In this document: piece after piece, positions 48,635-56,851 of the stretch | Position numbering within the stretch: the stretch's first letter is position 1 | Layout: the number at the start of each line of letters is the position of its first letter | Origin: Variovorax paradoxus | GTDB lineage: Bacteria; Pseudomonadota; Gammaproteobacteria; Burkholderiales; Burkholderiaceae_C | Reading direction: 5' to 3' | DNA length: 64,000 nucleotides | NCBI RefSeq assembly: GCF_022009635.1 | Contig: NZ_CP091716.1 | Coordinates: 1,255,001-1,319,000 of the forward strand | Notes under the pieces: model-generated | What the model saw: only the letters and a program-made list of their open reading frames with translations | Database searches by the model: none | Told to the model about the DNA's origin: nothing | Position numbers and translations under genes: made by a program

Positions 48635-49903
48635 ATGAAGAAGATCCAGAAGAAGATTGCGCTGACCTTCGCGGTCGGCGCTGTGGGCATCGCGGGCGCG
48701 GGCGGCGCATGGGCGCAGTCGGGCCCGGACTGCGGCCTGAACACCGGCAAGCCCGCCACGGGCGAGCCCATTCCCATCGGCGCGGTGGTCGGCAAGACCG
48801 GCCCCGACGACTTCAGCGCCTCGGGCCAGGCGGCGGCCGCGTACTTCAAGTGCGTGAACGCCAACGGCGGCATCAACGGACGCCCGATCGACTACATCGT
48901 GGTCGACGACCAGTGGAACCCCGAGACCGCCGCGCAGGTAGCGTCCAAGCTCGTGAAGGACCGCAAGGTGGTCGCGCTCGCGGGCAGCACCAGCTTCGTG
49001 GAGTGCGGCGCCAACGCCAAGATGTACGCCGACGAGGGCGTGATGGTCATCGCCGGCACGGGCGTGCCGCGCGAATGCTTCAACGCGCGCAACTACGTGC
49101 CGGTGAACGCGGGGCCGCGCGTGTCGGCCACCATCGCCGCCATGTACGCCGCGCAGAAGTACAAGGCGAAGAAGATGGTCTGCATCATTCCGAACATCCC
49201 CAGCCTGGGCAACTGGGCCTGCGAAGGCCCGAAGGAGTGGGGCAGGAAGAACGGCGTGGAGGTCGAGACCATCGCCATCGACCCCGGCTCGGCCGATGCC
49301 ACTTCGACCATGCTGCAGGCGGCGGCCAAGAAGCCCGACACCATCATCATGAACGTGCCCAAGGGCATCCTGGTGCCCATGCTGGCCGCGGCCGAGCAGC
49401 AGAACATCGGCAAGAAGATCCACTTCGTGTCGGCCGCGCCGGCCTACAACACCGACGTGCCCAAGGCCATCGGCCCCTACTGGAAGGGCAACTTCGACGT
49501 CAACCTCGAATTCAACCCGCTCGAATCGGCCGGCCCCGACAACAAGAACTGGCTCGCGGTGATGGACAAGTACGGCGCCAAGAGCGACCCGCGCGACACT
49601 TTCTCGCAAGGCGGCTACGTGGCCGCGCGCATCGTGACGCAGGCGCTGCTGAAGATGGACCCGAAGAAGATCGACCGCGCGGGCGTGACCGACGCGCTGC
49701 GCAAGGTCAGCGACTTCAAGAGCGACATCCTCTGCAAGCCCTTCTACGTGGGCAACGGCAACCGCCACAACGCCAACAACAGCGGCCCGGTGGCCAGCCC
49801 CGACGGCAACGGCTGGCGCTTCGCGCCCGGCGGATGCCTGACGGCGGACGACCCGGAGCTGGTCGACATCCGCGCCGACGAGCAGAAGATGGGCCTGAAG
49901 TAA
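48635..49903 (+). CDS. Branched-chain-amino-acid-type ABC transporter substrate-binding protein
   Basis: 422 residues from ATG 48635, with a strong ribosome site (AAGGAGA). A signal peptide precedes the mature start (ALTFAVGAVGIAGAGGAWAQ). It is a type I periplasmic binding protein of the LivJ family: GAVVGKTGPDDFSASGQAAA, CVNANGGINGRPIDYIVVDD, AQVASKLVKDRKVVALAGST, VSATIAAMYAAQKYKAKKMV and FSQGGYVAARIVTQALLKMD. Several cysteines (PDCGL, YFKC, VECG, PRECF, NWACEG, DILCKPF, GGCLTAD) suggest periplasmic disulfides, more than usual for LivJ. It delivers the ligand to the permeases encoded next. The ligand is probably the compound oxidised by the operon enzymes rather than an amino acid. Confidence 0.9.
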   Translation: MKKIQKKIALTFAVGAVGIAGAGGAWAQSGPDCGLNTGKPATGEPIPIGAVVGKTGPDDFSASGQAAAAYFKCVNANGGINGRPIDYIVVDDQWNPETAAQVASKLVKDRKVVALAGSTSFVECGANAKMYADEGVMVIAGTGVPRECFNARNYVPVNAGPRVSATIAAMYAAQKYKAKKMVCIIPNIPSLGNWACEGPKEWGRKNGVEVETIAIDPGSADATSTMLQAAAKKPDTIIMNVPKGILVPMLAAAEQQNIGKKIHFVSAAPAYNTDVPKAIGPYWKGNFDVNLEFNPLESAGPDNKNWLAVMDKYGAKSDPRDTFSQGGYVAARIVTQALLKMDPKKIDRAGVTDALRKVSDFKSDILCKPFYVGNGNRHNANNSGPVASPDGNGWRFAPGGCLTADDPELVDIRADEQKMGLK

Positions 49904-49915
49904 GCGCGCCGGGCC

Positions 49916-50785
49916 ATGGAGGATTACCTGCCTTTCGTCATCTCGGGCCTGGGCCTGGGCGCGGTGTACGCGCTCTCCGGCGTGGGGCTGGTGGTGCTCT
50001 ACCGCTCGTCGGGCGTGCTGAACTTCGCATTCGGTGCCATCGGCGCGATCGGCGCCTACGTGGCCTGGTCGATGCTCGAAGCCGACTGGCCGCAGGCCCT
50101 TGCGTGGTCCGCGGCCATCGTCACCTCGATGCTGCTGTCGCTGGCCTACGGTCGGTTGCTGGCGCCAAGGCTTTCGCATCGCGACCCGACCATCCGCAGC
50201 ATCGCGACGCTGGGCTTCGCGCTGGTGGTGGTCGGCTTCACCGAGTGGTACTGGGGCGAGCAGCCGCGCCGGCTGGTGCTGCCGACCGACGCGGGCGCCA
50301 TCGACTTCGTGCTCGGCGAGGTCGAGGTTCGGCTCACCCACACGCGCGCGCTGGGGCTCACGCTGGCCGTGCTGATGATGGGCGGCGTCGGCCTGCTGCT
50401 GTCGAAGACGCGCGTGGGCCTGAAGATGCGCGCACTGGCCAACGACCGCGACCTGAGCGCGCTGCTGGGCATCCGCGTGCTGGGCGTGGACACGGTGGCC
50501 TGGGTGCTCAGCGGCGCCTTCGCCGGCGTATGCGGCCTGCTGCTGGCGAACATCGTGCGGCTGCAGGCCACGCTGCTGACCTTCCTGGTGATTCCCGCAT
50601 TCGCGGCGGCCATCATCGGACGGCTGCATTCGCTGCCGGCCACGGTGGCGGGCGGCATCGCCATCGGCGTGCTGGAGGCGCTGGCGATCACGGTGCCGGG
50701 CTTCGCCTCGTTCCGCACGGCCACGCCGTTCCTGATCGCGCTGGCGATGATCGTGTTCTACCGCACGGGGACTCGGCAGGCATGA
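49916..50785 (+). CDS. livH: Liv-type ABC transporter permease (LivH family)
   Basis: 289 residues, inner membrane, about eight helices. The family pattern is present: FVISGLGLGAVYALSGVGLV, VLYRSSGVLNFAFGAIGAIG, then RVGLKMRALANDRDLSALLG (the EAA-like loop that contacts the ATPase) and TVAWVLSGAFAGVCGLLLAN. It forms the translocation path with the LivM-type subunit. It starts 12 bases after the binding-protein stop, and its end overlaps the next ATG (ATGA). The symbol denotes the family only; substrate not established. Confidence 0.9.
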   Translation: MEDYLPFVISGLGLGAVYALSGVGLVVLYRSSGVLNFAFGAIGAIGAYVAWSMLEADWPQALAWSAAIVTSMLLSLAYGRLLAPRLSHRDPTIRSIATLGFALVVVGFTEWYWGEQPRRLVLPTDAGAIDFVLGEVEVRLTHTRALGLTLAVLMMGGVGLLLSKTRVGLKMRALANDRDLSALLGIRVLGVDTVAWVLSGAFAGVCGLLLANIVRLQATLLTFLVIPAFAAAIIGRLHSLPATVAGGIAIGVLEALAITVPGFASFRTATPFLIALAMIVFYRTGTRQA

Positions 50786-51855
50786 GCAGCGCTTACTCGA
50801 CCATTGCGGAAGCGATGCCGGTGCAGGAGGTGCTGCCCGCCTCGCTCGCCGAAGCCTCGCGCCGCGCGCGCATCTCGCTGGCGGTGATGGTGGGCAGCGT
50901 GCTGCTCATCGGCCTCGTGGTGCCGTGGCTGGCCAACGCTTACTGGATCAAGACGCTCACCTCGTCGCTCGCGCTGTCGATCGCGGCGGCCGGCGTGGCG
51001 CTGCTCTACGGGCAGCTCGGGCTGGTGTCGCTGTGCCAGTACGCGCTGCTCGGCGCGGGCGGCTGGATCGCACTGCGCGCGGGGCACGGGCTGGGCTGGC
51101 CCTTCGAGCTGTCGGTGCTCGCGGGCGGGCTGCTGTCGTGCGTGGTGGGCATGCTCGCGGGGCTGCCGGCGCTGCGGCTCAAGGGGCTGTACCTGGCGCT
51201 CGTCACGATGATGATGGCGGGTGGCTTCCAGGTGGTGATCAACGTCACCGGCTTTCCCGATGGCGGCGCGGGCTGGCTGGGCCGCGTGTTCGGCAGCGAG
51301 CGGCTGATGATGCCCCGGCCCGCGCTGGCGCTCACCGATGCGGCGTACTTCCGCTACGTGGCCGTGTGGCTGGCGGTGGTGCTGGTGCTGATCGAGCTGC
51401 ACCGGCGCACGCGCGCCGGGCGTTCGTGGGCACTGATCCGGCGCGGTGAGGCCGCGGCAGTGGCGGCCGGCGTGAACATCCTGCGCTACCAGACCTGGGC
51501 CTTCGGCCTGGCCGGCTTCTGCGCTGGCGTGGCGGGTGCATTGCTCGCGGGCGGCGTGGGCCAGCTCGACGGGCGCGCATTCACGGCGGGCGATTCGGTG
51601 ATGCTGTTCGCGCTCACCGTGGTGGGCGGCGTCTATCACTGGGCCGGTGCGTTGATCGCGGGGCTGCTGCTGCGGGCGGTGCCGGCGTTGCTGACGGACT
51701 TCGGCGTCAATGGCTATCTGGCGATGATCTTCTTCGGCCTTGCCTTGCTGCATGCGCTCATCACCGCGCCGAGCGGCATCGCAGGGCAACTGGCGGGTTT
51801 GGTCGAATCGGTCCGCAAACGGCTCCCGGGCGCGGGCAAGGACGCCACGCCATGA
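50782..51855 (+). CDS. livM: Liv-type ABC transporter permease (LivM family)
   Basis: 357 residues, inner membrane, about nine to ten helices after a 30-residue cytoplasmic start. Family motifs are YGQLGLVSLCQYALLGAGGW, LKGLYLALVTMMMAGGFQVV, SWALIRRGEAAAVAAGVNIL (ATPase-contact loop) and LAGFCAGVAGALLAGGVGQL. In most LivM proteins the first motif ends GQVSLGHAAFFGIGAY; here SLCQYALLGAG replaces it, a modest deviation. ATGA overlaps occur at both ends with the LivH and LivG genes, so stoichiometric co-translation is likely. Confidence 0.88.
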   Translation: MSSAYSTIAEAMPVQEVLPASLAEASRRARISLAVMVGSVLLIGLVVPWLANAYWIKTLTSSLALSIAAAGVALLYGQLGLVSLCQYALLGAGGWIALRAGHGLGWPFELSVLAGGLLSCVVGMLAGLPALRLKGLYLALVTMMMAGGFQVVINVTGFPDGGAGWLGRVFGSERLMMPRPALALTDAAYFRYVAVWLAVVLVLIELHRRTRAGRSWALIRRGEAAAVAAGVNILRYQTWAFGLAGFCAGVAGALLAGGVGQLDGRAFTAGDSVMLFALTVVGGVYHWAGALIAGLLLRAVPALLTDFGVNGYLAMIFFGLALLHALITAPSGIAGQLAGLVESVRKRLPGAGKDATP

Positions 51856-52559
51856 TCCGCATCAGCGATCTCACCGTCGCCTTCGGCGGCGTCAAGGCCA
51901 TCGATGCGCTCACGGCCGAGCTCGACGCGCCGGTGTGCGGCCTCATCGGCCCCAACGGCGCGGGCAAGACCACGCTGGTCAACGTGCTCAGCGGCCTGGT
52001 GCTGCCGCGCAGCGGCACGGTCGCGGTGGATGGCGCCGACCTGCTGGGCCTCAAGCCCATCGAGCGCGTGCGTTTCGGCCTGCGCCGCTCGTTCCAGACC
52101 GAGCAGGTGGTGGAAGACCTGAGCGTGTGGGACAACGTGCGCGCCTTGCTCGACCATGTGCCGCATGCGCGTGGCGATGCGGTGGCGCAGGTCGCGCGCG
52201 CGCTGGCGCACACCGGCCTGCTCGACGTTGCCACGGTGCTTGGCCACCGGCTCAACCTGTTCCAGCGCCGCATGCTGGAGATCGCCAAGTCGCTGGTCGG
52301 CGCGCCCAAGCTTCTGCTGCTCGACGAGCCCGGCGCTGGCCTCACCGAGCAGGAAGCCGGCGCGCTGCGCCGCGTGATCGGCTCGGTGCATGCCTTCTGC
52401 GGCGCGCAGGTGCTGCTGATCGACCACGACGTCGACCTGATCGCCGCCACCTGCACGCAGACCCTGGTGCTCGACTTCGGCCGCCGCCTCGCGCTGGGCC
52501 CGACGCGCGAAGTGCTCGACGACCCGGCCGTGCGCAAGGCCTACCTCGGAACGGAATGA
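51852..52559 (+). CDS. livG: Liv-type ABC transporter ATPase (LivG family) with atypical signature motif
   Basis: 235 residues, cytoplasmic ATPase. Walker A GPNGAGKTT is at 33-41, the Q-loop is SFQTEQVVEDLSVWDNV, Walker B LLLLDEPGAGL is intact, and the switch His lies in LLIDHDVDLI. The signature that should read LS(G/Y)GQ is LNLFQ at 134-138 (HRLNLFQRRMLEIAKSL), which lacks the Ser and both Gly. The partner LivF has a normal LSGGQ, so one of the two composite ATP sites would be degenerate. It begins by ATGA overlap with livM. The C-terminal YLG(T/E) tail typical of LivG is present. Confidence 0.85.
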   Translation: MIRISDLTVAFGGVKAIDALTAELDAPVCGLIGPNGAGKTTLVNVLSGLVLPRSGTVAVDGADLLGLKPIERVRFGLRRSFQTEQVVEDLSVWDNVRALLDHVPHARGDAVAQVARALAHTGLLDVATVLGHRLNLFQRRMLEIAKSLVGAPKLLLLDEPGAGLTEQEAGALRRVIGSVHAFCGAQVLLIDHDVDLIAATCTQTLVLDFGRRLALGPTREVLDDPAVRKAYLGTE

Positions 52560-52569
52560 CGAACACATC

Positions 52570-53277
52570 ATGTTGAGCGTGAACGATCTGCGCCTGCAGC
52601 GCGGCGGCAAGGCCGTGCTGCACGGCATCGACCTGCAGGTGCCTCCCGGCGAAGTGACGGCGCTGCTGGGCGCCAACGGCGCGGGCAAGTCGAGCACCGT
52701 GATGGCCATCGGCGGCGCGCTGCCATTGACCGGCGGGCGCATCGAGGTCGAGGGACATGCGCTGCACGGCCAGCGGCCCGAGCGCGTGCGTGCGCTGGGC
52801 GTGGCGGTGGTGCCGGAAGGGCATCGCGTGCTGGGCGATCTATCGGTGCTCGACAACCTGCGCGCCGCCGCCACCGCGTTGCCTGCGGCGCGCGTGGCCG
52901 ATGCGGTGGAACAGGTGCTCGCGGTGTTTCCGGAACTGCGCGTGAAGCTCGCGCTGCCCGCGCGTTCGCTCTCGGGCGGGCAGAAGCAGATGGTCTGCAT
53001 CGCGCAGGCGCTGATCGGCAAGCCGCGCTACCTGGCCATCGACGAGCTTTCGCTGGGGCTCGCGCCCACGGTGGTCAAGCGGCTGGTGGAGGTGGTGCAG
53101 CAGGTCGCGCGCGAAGGCGTGGGCGTGCTTCTGATCGAGCAGTTCACCACGGTCGCGCTCGCGGTGTCGAGCCGCGCCTATGTGCTGGAACGCGGGCGCA
53201 TGGCCTTCGCGGGTTCGTCGCAAGAGCTGCGCAGCCGGCCCGAGATACTGCACAGCAGCTATCTCGCGGCGGTTTGA
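52570..53277 (+). CDS. livF: Liv-type ABC transporter ATPase (LivF family)
   Basis: 235 residues, cytoplasmic ATPase. Walker A GANGAGKSS is at 34-42, Q-loop region VVPEGHRVLGDLSVLDNL, signature LSGGQ at 134-138, Walker B YLAIDELSLGL, and LLIEQFTTVAL where His is normally followed by Gln-Asn (EQN) in LivF. The Walker B run ends Asp-Glu-Leu-Ser as in the LivF class. It dimerises with the LivG-type subunit. It is the last gene of the operon and faces a small - strand gene 20 bases away. Confidence 0.9.
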   Translation: MLSVNDLRLQRGGKAVLHGIDLQVPPGEVTALLGANGAGKSSTVMAIGGALPLTGGRIEVEGHALHGQRPERVRALGVAVVPEGHRVLGDLSVLDNLRAAATALPAARVADAVEQVLAVFPELRVKLALPARSLSGGQKQMVCIAQALIGKPRYLAIDELSLGLAPTVVKRLVEVVQQVAREGVGVLLIEQFTTVALAVSSRAYVLERGRMAFAGSSQELRSRPEILHSSYLAAV

Positions 53278-53280
53278 ACG

Positions 53281-53294
53281 GCGCCTGGAGGCGC
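53281..53294. terminator. Small GC hairpin between convergent genes
   Basis: GCGCC (53281-53285) pairs with GGCGC (53290-53294) around TGGA, in the 20-base gap between the livF stop and the convergent small gene. No T-run follows, so its strength as a terminator is uncertain. Confidence 0.35.
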
Positions 53295-53297
53295 GGC

Positions 53298-53600
53298 TTA
53301 CTTGGGCGTGGCGCCGGGCTTGGGCACGACGTGCGGCTTGGCTTCGCGCGCCTCGGCGCGGGCCTCGCCGGCCTTCTCCGCCTTGCTGGCCGCCGGCACG
53401 GCCGAGCCTTCGCCACGCGCGGTGCCGCCGTCCTTGATGCGCACTGCGCCGGGTTGCTTGTTGTTCTTCTTCGCTTCGGCGGCGGCCTGCGGCTTGCTGT
53501 CGAAGTCGGCCTCGGCTTCCGCGCTGTGGGCGTGCGGCTGCTGCGCGAAGGCGATGGAGAAGAAGGCGAGGGTGCCGAGGGCGAGCAGGGTGCGTTTCAC
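53298..53600 (-). CDS. Small secreted Ala/Lys/Glu-rich protein
   Basis: 100 residues from GTG 53600, with AAAGGA about 9 bases upstream. A clear signal peptide (VKRTLLALGTLAFFSIAFAQ) is followed by a low-complexity charged segment: HAHSAEAEADFDSKPQ, AAEAKKNNKQPGAVRIKDGG, then Ala/Glu/Lys/Arg-rich sequence ending HVVPKPGATPK. It is likely disordered in the periplasm. I recognise no family. It lies downstream of pntB on the same strand with 107 bases between them, so it may have its own promoter. Confidence 0.65.
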   Translation of the reverse strand: MKRTLLALGTLAFFSIAFAQQPHAHSAEAEADFDSKPQAAAEAKKNNKQPGAVRIKDGGTARGEGSAVPAASKAEKAGEARAEAREAKPHVVPKPGATPK

Positions 53601-53665
53601 GAAGAGGTCCTTTCTGGAGTTGGTGAAACCGACTCTAGAAAGACAGCCTGCGCGGCAAGCCGACA

Positions 53666-53683
53666 ACGAAATTACGCTTTCGT
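53666..53683 (-). terminator. Weak hairpin downstream of pntB
   Basis: ACGAAA (53666-53671) and TTTCGT (53678-53683) are perfect 6-base complements around TTACGC, 25 bases after the pntB stop. It is AT-rich for this genome but lacks a T-run; it could be a terminator or an operator for the small downstream gene. Confidence 0.25.
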
Positions 53684-53707
53684 CATGCGGCCGTGCGAGC
53701 GTGCCAC

Positions 53708-55201
53708 CTATTCGATCGCCTTCCCCATGTCCTCGACCACCTTCTTGGCATCTCCGAAGACCATCATGGTCTTGTCCATGTAGAACAGCTCGTTGTCCAG
53801 GCCCGCATAGCCGGCGGCCATGGATCGCTTGTTGACGATGACGGTCTTGGCCTTGTAGGCCTCCAGGATGGGCATGCCGTAGATGGGGCTGCCCTTGGTG
53901 TGGGCGGCGGGGTTCACCACGTCGTTGGCGCCCAGGATGATCGCCACGTCGGCCTGGCCGAACTCGCCGTTGATGTCCTCCATCTCGAACACCTGGTCGT
54001 AAGGCACCTCGGCCTCGGCCAGCAGCACGTTCATGTGGCCCGGCATGCGGCCGGCCACCGGGTGGATCGCGTACTTCACGGTGATGCCCTTGTCGGTCAG
54101 CTTCTGCGCCAGTTCCTTGACCGCATGCTGCGCGCGGGCCACCGCCAGGCCGTAGCCCGGCACGATCACCACCGTCTCGGCGTTGCCCAGCACGAAGGCC
54201 GCGTCGTCGGCGCTGCCGGTCTTGACGGGGCGCTGCTCCTTCGCGGCGCCGCCGGCCGTGGCCGCCTCGCCGCCGAAGCCGCCCAGGATCACGTTGAAAA
54301 ACGAGCGGTTCATCGCCTTGCACATGATGTAGCTCAGGATCGCGCCCGAGGAGCCCACCAGCGAGCCCGCCACGATCAGCATCGCATTGTTCAGGCTGAA
54401 GCCGATGCCCGCGGCCGCCCAGCCCGAGTAGCTGTTGAGCATCGACACCACCACCGGCATGTCCGCCCCGCCGATCGGGATGATGATCAGCACGCCCATC
54501 ACGAAGGCCAGCGCCAGCATCGCGAAGAACGCGCCCCAGCTCTCGGTGGCCACGAACAGCAGGCCCAGCGCGATGGTCAGCAGGCCCAGCACCAGGTTGA
54601 GCATGTGCTGGCCCTTGAACTGCACCGGCGCGCCCTGGAACAGGCGGAACTTGTACTTGCCCGACAGCTTGCCGAAGGCGATGACCGAGCCGCTGAAGGT
54701 GATGGCGCCGATGGCCGCGCCCAGGAACAGCTCCAGGCGGTTGCCGTAGGGGATGGCGTAGCGCACGAAGCCGTCCAGCACCACGGCGCCATCGGGCGTC
54801 TGCGCGCCGATGAGCGCGGCCACGGGCGCGGCGGTGATGCCGAAGGCCCAGGGCTCGGCCACCGCGGCCACGCCGATGAACACCGCCGCCAGGCCGATCA
54901 TGCTGTGCATGAAGGCCACCAGCTCGGGCATCTTGGTCATCTCGACCTTGTTGGCCATGAAGGCGCCCAGGCCGCCGCCCACGACCACGGCCGCCAGCAC
55001 CCAGCCGATGCCGGTGGCGAAGCTCACGCCCAGCGAACCCGTCAGCCCGTGGATCAGCGCGATGGTGGTCAGCACGGCAATGGCCATGCCGGTCATGCCG
55101 AAGATGTTGCCGCGGATCGAGGTGGTGGGGTGGGACAGGCCCTTCAGGGCCTGGATGAAGCAGACGCTGGCAACGAGGTACAGCAGCGTGACGAGGTTCA
55201 T
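53708..55201 (-). CDS. pntB: Proton-translocating NAD(P) transhydrogenase, beta subunit
   Basis: 497 residues from ATG 55201; a GTG at 55207, overlapping the previous stop, would add two residues. The N-terminal part has about nine membrane helices of the proton channel domain II (SIRGNIFGMTGMAIAVLTTI, PIGGADMPVVVSMLNSYSGW, NNAMLIVAGSLVGSSGAILS). The C-terminal domain III binds NADP(H): VVIVPGYGLAVARAQHAVKE, HPVAGRMPGHMNVLLAEAEV, YGMPILEAYKAKTVIVNKRS, YAGLDNELFYMDKTMMVFGD. The enzyme uses the proton gradient to drive hydride transfer from NADH to NADP+, supplying NADPH. It is the last of three coupled subunit genes. Confidence 0.96.
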   Translation of the reverse strand: MNLVTLLYLVASVCFIQALKGLSHPTTSIRGNIFGMTGMAIAVLTTIALIHGLTGSLGVSFATGIGWVLAAVVVGGGLGAFMANKVEMTKMPELVAFMHSMIGLAAVFIGVAAVAEPWAFGITAAPVAALIGAQTPDGAVVLDGFVRYAIPYGNRLELFLGAAIGAITFSGSVIAFGKLSGKYKFRLFQGAPVQFKGQHMLNLVLGLLTIALGLLFVATESWGAFFAMLALAFVMGVLIIIPIGGADMPVVVSMLNSYSGWAAAGIGFSLNNAMLIVAGSLVGSSGAILSYIMCKAMNRSFFNVILGGFGGEAATAGGAAKEQRPVKTGSADDAAFVLGNAETVVIVPGYGLAVARAQHAVKELAQKLTDKGITVKYAIHPVAGRMPGHMNVLLAEAEVPYDQVFEMEDINGEFGQADVAIILGANDVVNPAAHTKGSPIYGMPILEAYKAKTVIVNKRSMAAGYAGLDNELFYMDKTMMVFGDAKKVVEDMGKAIE

Positions 55202-55203
55202 GC

Positions 55204-55539
55204 TCACTTGGCGGCCCCCTCTTCAGCCTTGGGTGCGGCAGTCGTCTTCTTCTCTTTCTTCTTGAACATCTCCAGCATGCGCCGGGTGACCAGGAAGCCG
55301 CCGAAGACGTTCACCGCGGCCAGCGCCACGGCCAGCACGCCCATGGTCTTGCCCAGCGGCGTGGTGGTCAGCGCGGCCGCCAGCATGGCGCCCACGATCA
55401 CGATGGCCGAGATGGCGTTGGTCACCGCCATCAGCGGCGTGTGCAGCGCGGGCGTGACGGTCCACACCACGTGGTAGCCCACGTAGATGGCCAGCACGAA
55501 GATGATCAGGTTGATGACGGTATGGGATACGGGATCCAT
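55204..55539 (-). CDS. pntAb: NAD(P) transhydrogenase, alpha subunit membrane part
   Basis: 111 residues from ATG 55539, with GAGGAGA upstream. It contains three hydrophobic helices ([60 protein letters not shown]) and a Lys-rich cytoplasmic tail. It corresponds to the C-terminal membrane portion of E. coli PntA, encoded separately here as in Rhodospirillum rubrum. The conserved [14 protein letters not shown] motif of the transhydrogenase family is present. It lies 30 bases after pntAa and touches pntB. Confidence 0.95.
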   Translation of the reverse strand: MDPVSHTVINLIIFVLAIYVGYHVVWTVTPALHTPLMAVTNAISAIVIVGAMLAAALTTTPLGKTMGVLAVALAAVNVFGGFLVTRRMLEMFKKKEKKTTAAPKAEEGAAK

Positions 55540-55569
55540 GGGGTTCTTCTCCTCGCGTGATCGCTGTGT

Positions 55570-56700
55570 CTACTTGCGGGTGACCTGGCCGTCCTGCGTC
55601 ATGCGGCAGGCTGCGACGATGTCGTCTTCCAGGTCGATCTTCAGCGCCCCCTCCTTGGTGACGATGAGCTTGAGGAAGTCGAGCACGTTGCGCGCATACA
55701 GCGCCGAGGCATCGGCCGCCACCAGCGCGGCAAGGTTGGTCTCGCCCACGATGGTCACGCCGTGCTTGACCACCGTCCTGTCGGCCTCCGACAGCGGGCA
55801 GTTGCCGCCGATGCCATCGGCGCCCTTGCCGGCGGCGATGTCGACGATGACCGAGCCCGGCTTCATGGCCTTGACCATGTCCTCGGTGATCAGCGTCGGC
55901 GCGGCGCGCCCGGGGATGAGCGCGGTGCTGATGACGATGTCGGCCAGCGCCACGCGCTTGGCCACTTCGACCTGCTGGCGCGCCAGCCAGCTCGCGGGCA
56001 TGGGCTTGGCGTAGCCGCCGACGCCGACGGCGGCTTCCTTTTCTTCATCGGTGTCGTACGAGACTTCGATGAACTTGCCGCCCAGCGACTCGATCTGCTC
56101 CTTGACGCTGGGGCGCACGTCGGACGCCTCGATGACGGCGCCCAGGCGCTTGGCCGTGGCAATGGCCTGCAGCCCGGCCACGCCCACGCCCAGGATGACG
56201 ACGCGCGCGGCCTTCACGGTGCCGGCAGCGGTCATGAGCATGGGGAAGAAGCGCTGGTATTTGTCGGCCGCGATCATCACGGCCTTGTAGCCGGCGATGT
56301 TGGCTTGCGAGGACAGCACGTCCATGCTCTGGGCGCGCGTGGTGCGCGGGGCCGCTTCGAGCGCGAAGGCCACGACGCCGGCCGAGGCCAGGCGCTGCAG
56401 GCCGGCGGCATCGAAGGGGTTGAGCATGCCGATGACGACGGCGCCGGATTTGAGCAGCGCGGTCTCGGTGTCGGTGGGCGTGCGCACCTTCAGGACCATG
56501 TCGGTACCGAAGGCGCCTGCCTGGTCGGTGATCTGCGCGCCCGCCGCCTGGTACGCCGCATCGGTCACGCTGGCCGCAATGCCGGCTCCCGACTGCACGT
56601 GCACCGTGTGCCCGGAGGCCGACAGTTTCTTCACCGTCTCGGGTGTTACGGCCACTCGGGTTTCGCCAGCCACGGTCTCGGCAGGCACGCCTATCAGCAT
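55570..56700 (-). CDS. pntAa: NAD(P) transhydrogenase, alpha subunit NAD-binding part
   Basis: 376 residues from ATG 56700, preceded by GAGGAGA at good spacing; an upstream in-frame extension is not conserved. This is soluble domain I, related to alanine dehydrogenase: MLIGVPAETVAGETRVAVTP, SSQANIAGYKAVMIAADKYQ, NAD-binding fold VVILGVGVAGLQAIATAKRL, ASDVRPSVKEQIESLGGKF, and DIVISTALIPGRAAPTLITE. It binds NAD(H) and works with PntAb and PntB. First gene of the pntAa-pntAb-pntB operon. The 151-base gap upstream (56701-56851) should carry the promoter; I could not fix -35/-10 boxes. Confidence 0.96.
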   Translation of the reverse strand: MLIGVPAETVAGETRVAVTPETVKKLSASGHTVHVQSGAGIAASVTDAAYQAAGAQITDQAGAFGTDMVLKVRTPTDTETALLKSGAVVIGMLNPFDAAGLQRLASAGVVAFALEAAPRTTRAQSMDVLSSQANIAGYKAVMIAADKYQRFFPMLMTAAGTVKAARVVILGVGVAGLQAIATAKRLGAVIEASDVRPSVKEQIESLGGKFIEVSYDTDEEKEAAVGVGGYAKPMPASWLARQQVEVAKRVALADIVISTALIPGRAAPTLITEDMVKAMKPGSVIVDIAAGKGADGIGGNCPLSEADRTVVKHGVTIVGETNLAALVAADASALYARNVLDFLKLIVTKEGALKIDLEDDIVAACRMTQDGQVTRK

Positions 56701-56851
56701 AGAGATCTCCTCAGGACCCGCGAGCGATCGGCCGCCAGAGGTATGCAGGGGCTCGTGCTTCGGAACCTGGAAGGTACGAAAAGATGCGCCGCCGCACAAA
56801 GACGGGATTGATCTGGACCTATAGGGAAATCTGATGCCGGGTGGCCACAAC

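Noticed and set aside
53601..53707. Additional small gene between pntB and the small secreted protein
   Set aside because: No frame has a start, ribosome site and plausible length; the only structure is a weak hairpin.
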